Assembly: GCA_965178525.1 (NCBI GenBank)
Contig: CBCXVS010000348.1
Coordinates: forward strand, 1-7,063
Origin: CBCXVS01 sp965178525
GTDB lineage: Bacteria > Tectomicrobia > Entotheonellia > Entotheonellales > Entotheonellaceae
DNA length: 7,063 nucleotides
Reading direction: 5' to 3'
The notes under the pieces: generated by a model
Seen by the model: only the letters and a program-made list of their open reading frames with translations
What the model was told of the DNA's origin: nothing
Databases searched by the model: none
Made by a program: the position numbers and the translations under genes
In this document: piece by piece, positions 1 through 5,952 of the stretch
How positions within the stretch are numbered: the stretch's first letter is position 1
Layout of the letters: each line of letters opens with the position of its first letter

Positions 1-255
1 AGGTCGATTCGTTTCAGGCTTTTGAGTTTTTATTTCAACAAGTTGTCGCCGAATCACGGGAGGAACTTCGGTCTAGGAGTGCCATGTATTGCGATCAGTG
101 CACCGTCAGAATTGGTAACGCCTAGTGACGTCCGAGACGTTCTTAGAAAGTACGGGGCGTATGATTTCTTCAGCAAAGCTACTGTTGACAGCGAAGAATT
201 CGTTATGGGGATTCGAGAGGTTTTGCAAAAAGAACGCGGTAGAGTAGGAGGCTGA
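1..255 (+). CDS. Receiver-like domain protein, 3' end (5' cut by window edge)
   Basis: The frame is open from base 1 to the TGA at 253-255 (84 codons visible), so the true start lies outside the window; a TTG at base 22 is in frame but is not a convincing start. The segment VPCIAIS, then GAYDFFSK, then DSEEFV and a final helix resembles the beta4-to-alpha5 end of a response-regulator receiver fold, with the Lys of FSK at the position of the conserved receiver Lys. The same pattern recurs in the next gene (VPSIVVS, GAFDYFS, DSQEFV), so the two are tandem paralogs. This copy ends just after the last receiver helix and has no TIR domain. The first 50 or so bases match the paralog poorly, so a disturbance upstream is possible. 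Role unknown; probably a signalling or protein-interaction module. The receiver assignment is by fold pattern only. Confidence 0.6.
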   Translation, partial: RSIRFRLLSFYFNKLSPNHGRNFGLGVPCIAISAPSELVTPSDVRDVLRKYGAYDFFSKATVDSEEFVMGIREVLQKERGRVGG

Positions 256-371
256 CGTAGCAGAGCGAGCCCCATGATAACATAGTGACCGGTGGAATTG
301 CCAACCTATGAGTGAGGAGTGTCATAGTACAAGCAGATTCCAATGCCGGAGGCAGCAGAGAAAAGAGCTCT

Positions 372-992
372 ATGGCCCTGAAAATTCTTTTGGTCGGGTA
401 TGATGACAACTGGCAGAAGATTTTGCCCCGTCACATTGCCCGTGCACTGCGTGCTATAGGCTCTGCAAGTGACATTCAACCAATCGCAACCTTCAATGAA
501 GCTTTAGGATTACTTCAAAACGAAAATCCTTGGCATTTGCTAGTTACCGAAATCTTCCTGGAAGGTTTGGATGGGACAGAGCAGCATCTAGGGGGAGAAC
601 TCGTTAACCTTGCTCATGATTTGCAAGTTCCGTCTATTGTAGTTAGTAAATCGGCAGATCCAACTGATGCTCGAAATGCGCTGCGAAGAGATGGAGCATT
701 CGATTACTTCAGCATCTTTCCTCGTTTTGATAGCCAAGAGTTCGTCTTCCGAGTCCAAGAGGCTTTGCAAATGGGATTACGTTATGACGCCTTCATCAGC
801 TATAGCCATCACGATAGTGCATGGGTTCACGATAGACTATTACCGCGACTACAACGTGAGAGATTGCGTGTTTGTCTGGATTCTCAGAACTTCGAAACCG
901 GCACATTTGTTCTAGACAATATTGCAAATGCCGTTGAGCGCAGCCGTAAAATCCTACTGATTCTTACCCCAAATTGGATCAACAGCGAATAG
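372..992 (+). CDS. Pseudo-receiver plus TIR domain protein, truncated by in-frame TAG
   Basis: This 206-residue product starts at ATG 372, which directly begins a classic receiver opening (MALKILLVGYDD). A GTG at 312 would add 20 residues, but neither start has a strong ribosome site (GGAGG at 348-352 is 19 bases upstream of the ATG). Residues 1-133 look like a receiver: an acidic pair at 11-12 and beta3 LLVTEIFLE, where the phosphoacceptor Asp is Glu60. The usual Lys after the last strand is Ile115. Residues 138-206 are the first two thirds of a TIR domain: box 1 YDAFISYS (138-145), box 2 around CLDSQNFETG (168-177), then LLILTPNWINSE. The stop at 990-992 replaces the Trp expected next (TGG to TAG), and TIR sequence continues in frame behind it. 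The product therefore lacks the Glu that is catalytic in NADase TIR domains. Intact relatives are probably immune or cell-death effectors; this copy is likely inactive unless the stop is read through or is a sequence error. Confidence 0.75.
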   Translation: MALKILLVGYDDNWQKILPRHIARALRAIGSASDIQPIATFNEALGLLQNENPWHLLVTEIFLEGLDGTEQHLGGELVNLAHDLQVPSIVVSKSADPTDARNALRRDGAFDYFSIFPRFDSQEFVFRVQEALQMGLRYDAFISYSHHDSAWVHDRLLPRLQRERLRVCLDSQNFETGTFVLDNIANAVERSRKILLILTPNWINSE

Positions 993-1491
993 ACAGCTTT
1001 CGAGGCCATTATAGCCCAGACCCAAGATCCGACTGGTCGCGGACGGCGTATTCTACCCCTCATGGTCGAGCGCTGTCCGCTACCTCCTCTCCTAGAAGAT
1101 CTTCACCTACTTGGATCTGACCAACCCAACTGAGTTTGATTTCCAGATGCAGCGGTTGATTGCGGCTATTCGCTCCACACCGTTGCCGCCGGCACCAAGT
1201 ACATCCATTTCGGCGCCAGAACCTACGCTCTCATCTCTTCGACCTACTACGGATAGGAATTACGATCGTGGCCTTGCAGCTCTAAAAGCCCATCTGTCCC
1301 AGGCTGACATCGAAGCACATATAAGTGTTGATGTGCTGGAGTCACGCTTGGTGGACAACTTGCGAGATGAACAGCGTTACGGGACCCTTGAAGCTATCCG
1401 CAGTGATCGCACTCGCATTATAGAACAGCTGTCTAGGCTAGCTCTGGAACACCTGGCGACAAGCTTCATGGATCTATGCAGCACGTCATAG
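993..1491 (+). pseudogene. Displaced 3' part of the TIR gene: TIR end plus helical C-terminal module
   Basis: Directly after the TAG the same frame reads TAFEAIIAQTQDP and then RRILPLMVERCPLPPLL, the expected remainder of a TIR domain including the likely catalytic Glu (codon 1002-1004). At about 1107 the reading moves by one base: the old frame runs into a TGA at 1134-1136, while the frame carrying YLDLTNPTEFDFQMQRLI continues to TAG 1489-1491. As a free-standing ORF this would need the TTG at 1111. After the last TIR helix come a Pro/Ser/Thr-rich linker and a charged helical segment (from about NYDRGLAAL through RYGTLEAIRSDR to IIEQLSRLALEHL), ending at MDLC. From memory, similar segments sit between TIR, caspase-like or NACHT modules in large bacterial conflict proteins; the exact family is not certain. 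Removing one base and the TAG gives a 372-residue protein. The end just after MDLC may itself be a truncation, since relatives usually continue. Confidence 0.6.
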
Positions 1492-1507
1492 TATGCCCCC
1501 GAAACTT

Positions 1508-1528
1508 GGAGGAGTCGGCCTATCCTCC
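1508..1528 (+). terminator. Possible weak hairpin terminator after the TIR remnant
   Basis: GGAGGA (1508-1513) and TCCTCC (1523-1528) form a perfect 6-bp inverted repeat with a 9-base loop, 16 bases after the stop at 1491. The following bases are CCTTTGTT, not a proper T-run, so a Rho-independent terminator is only a weak possibility. Confidence 0.2.
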
Positions 1529-1645
1529 CCTTTGTTCGGATAGACTCACCGCATGCATTCCGGATGGCGCTTTCCAGGATAGCTCGCCGCGTCAGCGAAT
1601 CGATCTGCTCATTCTGAGCGTGTAGGGTTGTGCCACACACGAACT

Positions 1646-1668
1646 CTGGTGTACCCTCAGCACACCAG
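1646..1668. repeat. 7-bp inverted repeat upstream of the SDR gene
   Basis: CTGGTGT (1646-1652) and ACACCAG (1662-1668) are perfect inverted arms around 9 bases, ending 73 bases before the SDR start codon. There is no T-run behind it. The position would suit an operator or an mRNA leader hairpin, but a 7-bp pair can occur by chance. Confidence 0.3.
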
Positions 1669-1741
1669 CCCATACGACTCGGCAAAACGTGGCGCGAGGC
1701 CGTCACGCTACAGGCATCACCTGCTCTAGGGGGAAAACAAC

Positions 1742-2644
1742 ATGCTACTCGAAGACAAAGTCGCCGTGGTTACCGGCGGCGGCAATGGCATTGGCCGGGA
1801 GATCTGCAAACTCATGGGCGCTGAGGGCGCCAAGGTAGTCGTCAATGACCTGGGCGTGGCCGTCGATGGCACAGGCGGAACGCAGTCGGCGGCCGATACC
1901 ACGGTGGCGGCGATCAAAGAAGCTGGCGGCGAGGCGACGGCCAACTACGATACCGTGGCCACCCCGGAAGGCGGCCAAAATATTATTCAAACCGCCGTGG
2001 ATACGTACGGCAAAATCGACATCCTGGTACATGTGGCCGGTATTTTGCGCGATCGCATGGTGTTCAACATGAGCATCGACGAATGGGATGCCGTCATCAA
2101 TGTGCACTTGCGCGGGGCGTTCTGTGTGAACAAGCCGGCGTGCGTGCTCATGCGGGCACAGAAAAGCGGCGTCATTCTCAACTTTTCCTCCGGCTCGGCG
2201 GCCGGCAACTCCGGACAGGCCAATTACTCTGCCGCCAAGGCCGGGATTCTCGGCCTGACGCGCACCGTGGCGCGGGACATGGCGAAGTACGGCGTGCGGG
2301 CCAATGCGATCTGGCCGGGCGCCGACACCCGGATGACGGCGACCGTGCCGGAAGCGGCACGGCAACTGCGTGCTGAGCGTGGCATTGGCGGCGCCGTGGC
2401 GCGGCCCGTGATGGAGCGCAAACCGGAACATGTCGCCGCCGCCGTCACCTTTCTCGCCTCCGATATGGCCCAGGATATCACCGGCTGGACCGTGGCGATT
2501 TCCGGTGATCAGCTGTCGTTGATCGACGACCCCCGGCCGGTCAAAACCCTGTTCTGCCCAGGCGGCTGGACGCTCGATCAGGTGGTGGAGAACTGGCCCT
2601 CGGCCTTTGGCCTCGACCTGCGCCATTTGCAGCGCATGTCCTAA
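1742..2644 (+). CDS. SDR-family (3R)-hydroxyacyl-CoA / hydroxysteroid dehydrogenase-like oxidoreductase
   Basis: This 300-residue short-chain dehydrogenase/reductase probably oxidises a secondary hydroxyl, most likely on a CoA ester, with NAD(P). The ATG at 1742 is preceded by AGGGGGAA at 1728-1735. The nucleotide motif TGGGNGIG is at 11-18, and Asp36 at the end of beta2 favours NAD. Catalytic residues are visible: Asn120, Ser149, Tyr162 and Lys166 (YSAAK, 162-166), followed by the PG motif (192-193). The stretches VVVNDLG, NYDTV and GILRDRM, and a tail with GGWTLDQVVE (274-283), match the MFE-2/HSD17B4-like group, whose single-domain members are about 300 residues. The usual NNAG is HVAG (97-100), a deviation in the cofactor-side motif. 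It is convergent with the ompA-like gene (27 bases between stops) and has the same GC-rich character as the CoA-transferase and crotonase genes. A joint role in acyl-CoA breakdown is inferred; the substrate is unknown. Confidence 0.85.
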   Translation: MLLEDKVAVVTGGGNGIGREICKLMGAEGAKVVVNDLGVAVDGTGGTQSAADTTVAAIKEAGGEATANYDTVATPEGGQNIIQTAVDTYGKIDILVHVAGILRDRMVFNMSIDEWDAVINVHLRGAFCVNKPACVLMRAQKSGVILNFSSGSAAGNSGQANYSAAKAGILGLTRTVARDMAKYGVRANAIWPGADTRMTATVPEAARQLRAERGIGGAVARPVMERKPEHVAAAVTFLASDMAQDITGWTVAISGDQLSLIDDPRPVKTLFCPGGWTLDQVVENWPSAFGLDLRHLQRMS

Positions 2645-2671
2645 ACATCCGGACACCATCAACACGAACCC

Positions 2672-3340
2672 CTAACCCACCTTGTCCTTGGCCGCTTTTT
2701 TGAGTTTGTCATTGGCCCAGATCGCGACCTCGACCCGGCGGTTTTGGGCGCGGCCGGCTCGGGTGTCATTGCTGGCGACCGGGTGATCCTCACCATAGCC
2801 ATAGGTGGTAAAACGCCCCGCATTGACTTCTTGGATTTGCAGGTAGTCCGCCACGGATTCTGCCTGCCGGCGGGAGAGGTCGAGATTGTGTTCGGACGTC
2901 CCGCTGGAATCGGTATGTCCGGTCAGGAGAATGTTGGTGTCATCGTACTTGTTGAGAATGGTCGCCAGTTGGGTCAATTCGGATCTGGAAGTGGACGTCA
3001 AGTTGGCCTTATCCACGTTAAACAGAATGCCGGAATCAAAGGTAATTTTGATCCCTTCGCCAATCCGTTCAACTCTCGCGCCTTCAATGTCTCGTTCGAT
3101 TTCTGCCGCCTGTTTGTCCATGTAGTTGCCAATGAAGGCGCCCGCCGCGCCACCCACGGCAGCCCCAATCAGCACCCCGGCTATCGTGGAACCCGCGGCA
3201 TAACCAATGACGCCTCCTACCGCGCCGCCAGCGCCGGCGCCGATCACTGCGCCTTTTGCCATGCGGCTCCATTCCGCACAACCTGCGGTAACCGTCACAA
3301 AGACGGCGATCAATAGAATGGCGAAACGTTTTTTCAGCAT
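2672..3340 (-). CDS. OmpA-family glycine-zipper outer-membrane lipoprotein
   Basis: This 222-residue envelope protein probably anchors the outer membrane to peptidoglycan. It starts with a basic, then hydrophobic signal peptide ending in a lipobox TAGC with Cys21, so it should be lipidated. Residues about 30-72 are a glycine zipper rich in GxxxG and GA/GG steps. The C-terminal OmpA domain (about 98-208) has the peptidoglycan-binding motif GHTDSSG (141-147, Asp144), LSRRQAESV (155-163) and the closing AQNRRVEV (198-205). Aligned to E. coli OmpA, Asp144 matches Asp271, but the position of Arg286 is Gln159, with Arg157 and Arg158 next to it. The start is well supported by AAGGAGGG on the minus strand (3354-3347), 6 bases before the ATG; the stop is TAG. 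It lies between the SDR and CoA-transferase genes in the opposite direction, so it is probably an independent housekeeping-type gene. The architecture resembles YiaD-like lipoproteins. Confidence 0.9.
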   Translation of the reverse strand: MLKKRFAILLIAVFVTVTAGCAEWSRMAKGAVIGAGAGGAVGGVIGYAAGSTIAGVLIGAAVGGAAGAFIGNYMDKQAAEIERDIEGARVERIGEGIKITFDSGILFNVDKANLTSTSRSELTQLATILNKYDDTNILLTGHTDSSGTSEHNLDLSRRQAESVADYLQIQEVNAGRFTTYGYGEDHPVASNDTRAGRAQNRRVEVAIWANDKLKKAAKDKVG

Positions 3341-3346
3341 CTTACT

Positions 3347-3354
3347 CCCTCCTT
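3347..3354 (-). promoter_or_regulatory. Strong Shine-Dalgarno site of the OmpA-family gene
   Basis: On the minus strand these bases read AAGGAGGG, nearly the full anti-16S complement, 6 bases from the ATG at 3340-3338. This fixes the start at the lipoprotein signal peptide. Confidence 0.75.
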
Positions 3355-3448
3355 CTGATTGCCGCTAGTGTGATACCGCATGAGGCCGAAACATGTTATA
3401 TTGACGCGTTAAAGTCCAGAGCGAAAAGACGGCGCCACACGGCTCAAG

Positions 3449-3476
3449 TTGACAAGCAGTGTCTTTGGGATAGAAT
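3449..3476 (+). promoter_or_regulatory. Sigma70-type promoter for the CoA-transferase/crotonase genes
   Basis: A consensus -35 box TTGACA (3449-3454) is followed after 16 bases by TAGAAT (3471-3476), one mismatch from TATAAT. Transcription would begin near 3483, giving a leader of about 55 bases before the GTG start at 3538. It faces the CoA-transferase gene and lies in the divergent region with the OmpA-type gene. No operator or regulator gene was recognised next to it. Confidence 0.6.
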
Positions 3477-3524
3477 ACCTCTCGATCGAAAAGCGGCGAC
3501 AGAAAGCAGCAGGCGGTAGATAGA

Positions 3525-3531
3525 AGAAGGA
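3525..3531 (+). promoter_or_regulatory. Ribosome site that decides the GTG start of the CoA-transferase
   Basis: AGAAGGA ends 6 bases before the GTG at 3538. The two ATGs at 3533 and 3536 are in another frame and meet TGA at 3539-3541 at once, so the GTG is the usable start for the long reading frame. Confidence 0.6.
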
Positions 3532-3537
3532 CATGAT

Positions 3538-5931
3538 GTGAGCCGAGCAGCGGGGCTGTTGGCCGGCGTCAAGGTGCTGGAGCTCGCAGCGCGCATATCC
3601 GGCCCATATTGCGGCAAAATCCTGGCCCAGTTGGGGGCCGAGGTCATGAAAATCGAACCGTCGCAAGGCGACGAGGCCCGGCAGATGGAGCCGTTTCCCC
3701 AGCATCGGCCCCATCCCGAAAAGAGCGGACTCTTTCTCTGGCTCAACGCCAACAAGTATGGGGTGACGCTGGACCTGACGGCTTCCGCTGACCGCAGCCG
3801 CTTTCGGCAGCTAGCGCAACGGGCTGACATCGTGATCGAAAGCCATATGGAACATCAGCCGGAGGCGTGGCGCATGGATGGCGAGACACTGCAAGCCAGC
3901 CACCCGGGTCTTGTGCTCACGTCCATTACGCCATTCGGGAACTGGGGACCATACGCCGGATTCAAAGCCACGGATCTCGTGCTCTTCCATATGAGCGGCA
4001 ACGCGCATGGGTTGCTGGGGCCGGTCGAGGACCCGGACCATGATCCGCCGATACAGGCTGGCGGGCATCAGGCCGAGCTGGTCGTCGGCATGGCCGCGGC
4101 CACGGCGACCCTGGCGGCCTTGTACCGCCAGCGCCTGACCGGCTTGGGGGGCCAGGTCCATGTCTCGGCCTATGAGGCGATGGTGAACCAACTGATCAGC
4201 GGCCTGGCCAACTGCGCCTATGGCCAACCGGCGCCGCCGCGAGACCTGAAGCAGGTGAAGGAAGCGGCCATCGGGGGAATGGTCAGCGCCATCGGCGGCG
4301 TCCTGCCGTGCACCGACGGCTATGTGGCGATATCCCCGAGAGAAGAGGCGCAGTGGACACGCTGGCTCGAGGTCATGGGCCATCCGGCCTGGGGCCGCGA
4401 CGCACGCTACGCCACCCGAGAGGCAAGACAGCAAAACACCCCGGAGCTGTGGGCTTTGCTCAGTCAGTGGAGCCGCCAGCATTCCAAACACGACATCGCC
4501 CGCTGGGGACAGGAAAAGCGGATTCCGTGTTTTCCCGTCAACACCGTGGAAGACTTGCTGCGCGATGAACACCTGGCCGACCGCCAGTTCTTTGTCGATA
4601 TCGATCACCCGGTCGCTGGCCTGCTGATCTATCCCGGCGTGCCCTATAAACTTTCGCATACGCCGCTTCCACTCCAGGCGCGGCCGGCACCGCGGTTGGG
4701 GCAGCATCATGATAAGGTTTGGGAAGACGCGCCGAACGTGACACCCGGCGTGTCCCATGCCGGCACCGGGCCCCTCGCCGGCGTACGGGTTCTCGACCTC
4801 AGTTGGATCATTGCCGGACCGACCGCGACACGCTTTCTGGCGATGATGGGCGCGGAGGTGATCAAGGTGGGGAGCGCGCGCCGGACCGACCCGTCGAGCC
4901 GCGGCGCGCCGTTTCAGGCCTACAACCAGTCCAAACGGTATGCCGCGCTCAATATGGCCAAACCGCAGGGATTGGCGCTGGCGAAACGGCTGCTCGCGCT
5001 CTCGGACGTCGTGGTGGAGAATTTCGCTGCGGGCGTTATTGAACGGCTCGGCTTGAGCTATGATGTGGTGGTGGCGGTGAAACCCGATATCATCATGGTC
5101 TCCTCGTCCGGCACCGGGCATTCCGGCCCGCACCAGGATTATGTGGCGTACGGCAGCCTGCTGCAACACTACACGGGCTGGAATTCGATCTCGGGCTACC
5201 CGGATCGGGAGCCGATCAAGGGCGGGTTATGGGCCGATCCCTGGGTGGGGATGGAATTGGCGATGATCACGGTGGCGGCGCTGCATCACCGTGCCGGCAC
5301 CGGCGAGGGGCAATATATCGACCTGTCGATGGCCGAGGCCTTGAGCGCGAGTATTCCGGAGGCGATCCTGGATTATCAGATGAATGGGACCGTGTGGCCA
5401 CCGCAAGGCAACCGCGATGACCGAGACGCGCCGCACGGCGTTTATCACTGTGCCGGGGACGATCGCTGGATCGCGATTGCCGTGACCGATGACGCGGAGT
5501 GGCAGGCGCTATGTGGCGTGCTGGAGCGGCCGGACTTGGCGGCAGACCCCCGATTGGCGCATGCGGCGGGCCGCCTCCAGCATCAAGACGAAGTGGACGC
5601 GGCCATCACCGCGTGGAGCAGGCATCGACAAGATGATGAGGCCATGCAGCGTCTGCAGGCGGCGGGCGTGCCGGCCGGGCCCTCGCGCGATATCGCTCGG
5701 GTCTATCAGGATCCGCACCTCCGCCGCGGCGGCTACCTCACGCCGCTGCAGACCAGCGACGGGGAGACACGCGCACTGCCGGGTCTGCCCTGGCGCTTCG
5801 CCGGCCTGGAGGCGCCGCCGATCACCGCCGCGCCGGTCCTGGGACAGCATAACGTTTACCTCTATCAAGAGTTGCTCGGTTTGTCCGAGACGGAAGTGGC
5901 CCGCCTGATTGACGAACAGATTATTTATTGA
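3538..5931 (+). CDS. Tandem two-domain family III (CaiB/BaiF) CoA-transferase
   Basis: This 797-residue protein is about twice the usual length of a family III CoA-transferase (near 400) and holds two full copies. Such enzymes move CoA between an acyl-CoA donor and a carboxylic acid through an aspartyl-CoA thioester. Domain 1 (about 7-395) opens with LLAGVKVLELAARISGPY and has LGAEVMKIEP (32-41). Domain 2 (about 411-797) opens with GPLAGVRVLDLSWIIAGP and has MGAEVIKVG (437-445), where the usual KVE is KVG. The catalytic acid region reads GGHQAELVVG (175-184) in domain 1, with Glu180, and GGLWADPWVG (562-571) in domain 2, with the canonical Asp567. Domain 2 is therefore the likelier active half. 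Residues about 396-410 are the linker. The start is GTG with AGAAGGA 6 bases upstream, and a sigma70-like promoter lies at 3449-3476. The crotonase gene begins 21 bases after the stop, so they are probably co-transcribed. Substrates cannot be read from sequence; two-domain members are known in other bacteria. Confidence 0.88.
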   Translation: MSRAAGLLAGVKVLELAARISGPYCGKILAQLGAEVMKIEPSQGDEARQMEPFPQHRPHPEKSGLFLWLNANKYGVTLDLTASADRSRFRQLAQRADIVIESHMEHQPEAWRMDGETLQASHPGLVLTSITPFGNWGPYAGFKATDLVLFHMSGNAHGLLGPVEDPDHDPPIQAGGHQAELVVGMAAATATLAALYRQRLTGLGGQVHVSAYEAMVNQLISGLANCAYGQPAPPRDLKQVKEAAIGGMVSAIGGVLPCTDGYVAISPREEAQWTRWLEVMGHPAWGRDARYATREARQQNTPELWALLSQWSRQHSKHDIARWGQEKRIPCFPVNTVEDLLRDEHLADRQFFVDIDHPVAGLLIYPGVPYKLSHTPLPLQARPAPRLGQHHDKVWEDAPNVTPGVSHAGTGPLAGVRVLDLSWIIAGPTATRFLAMMGAEVIKVGSARRTDPSSRGAPFQAYNQSKRYAALNMAKPQGLALAKRLLALSDVVVENFAAGVIERLGLSYDVVVAVKPDIIMVSSSGTGHSGPHQDYVAYGSLLQHYTGWNSISGYPDREPIKGGLWADPWVGMELAMITVAALHHRAGTGEGQYIDLSMAEALSASIPEAILDYQMNGTVWPPQGNRDDRDAPHGVYHCAGDDRWIAIAVTDDAEWQALCGVLERPDLAADPRLAHAAGRLQHQDEVDAAITAWSRHRQDDEAMQRLQAAGVPAGPSRDIARVYQDPHLRRGGYLTPLQTSDGETRALPGLPWRFAGLEAPPITAAPVLGQHNVYLYQELLGLSETEVARLIDEQIIY

Positions 5932-5952
5932 GCGCAGTGGAGTTGGACCATC

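Larger units (their letters stand above)
1492..1741 (+). other. Gene-free stretch between the TIR remnant and the SDR gene
   Basis: I see no supported gene in these 250 bases. A minus-strand open frame covers 1377-1706, but it lies partly over the TIR remnant and shows no recognisable domain. The region holds two short perfect inverted repeats (1508-1528 and 1646-1668) and, at its right end, the SDR ribosome site. It also marks the change from the lower-GC block on the left to the GC-rich metabolic genes on the right, so it could be an old junction. No tRNA, att-like duplication or IS end was recognised by eye. No clear -35/-10 pair for the SDR gene was found. Confidence 0.5.

Noticed and set aside
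308..403. Short ATG-started frame ahead of the receiver-TIR gene
   Set aside because: No ribosome site, no similarity, and it overlaps the receiver start in another frame.
990..992. TAG as a recoded sense codon (amber suppression)
   Set aside because: TAG also ends the OmpA-type gene and the TIR remnant, and the site fits a simple TGG to TAG change.
1377..1706. Minus-strand open frame of 109 codons across the TIR 3' end and the gene-free stretch
   Set aside because: It overlaps the better supported TIR remnant, has no ribosome site that I can see and no recognisable domain.
1745..2665. Long minus-strand open frame over the SDR gene
   Set aside because: It is the mirror of a GC-rich gene; the plus-strand SDR has full motifs and a ribosome site, the minus frame has low-complexity His/Arg/Gly content.
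2744..3316. Plus-strand 190-codon open frame over the OmpA-type gene
   Set aside because: The minus strand has signal peptide, lipobox, OmpA motifs and a strong ribosome site; the plus frame has none.
3395..3400. Minus-strand TATAAC as -10 box for the OmpA-type gene
   Set aside because: No acceptable -35 box at 16-19 bases upstream; too weak to list.
3533..3541. ATG ATG TGA mini-frame overlapping the GTG start of the CoA-transferase
   Set aside because: Only two codons and too close to the ribosome site (one base); probably chance.
3811..5169. 452-codon minus-strand open frame over the CoA-transferase
   Set aside because: Shadow frame caused by high GC; Arg/His-rich, no domain, opposite a clear two-domain enzyme.
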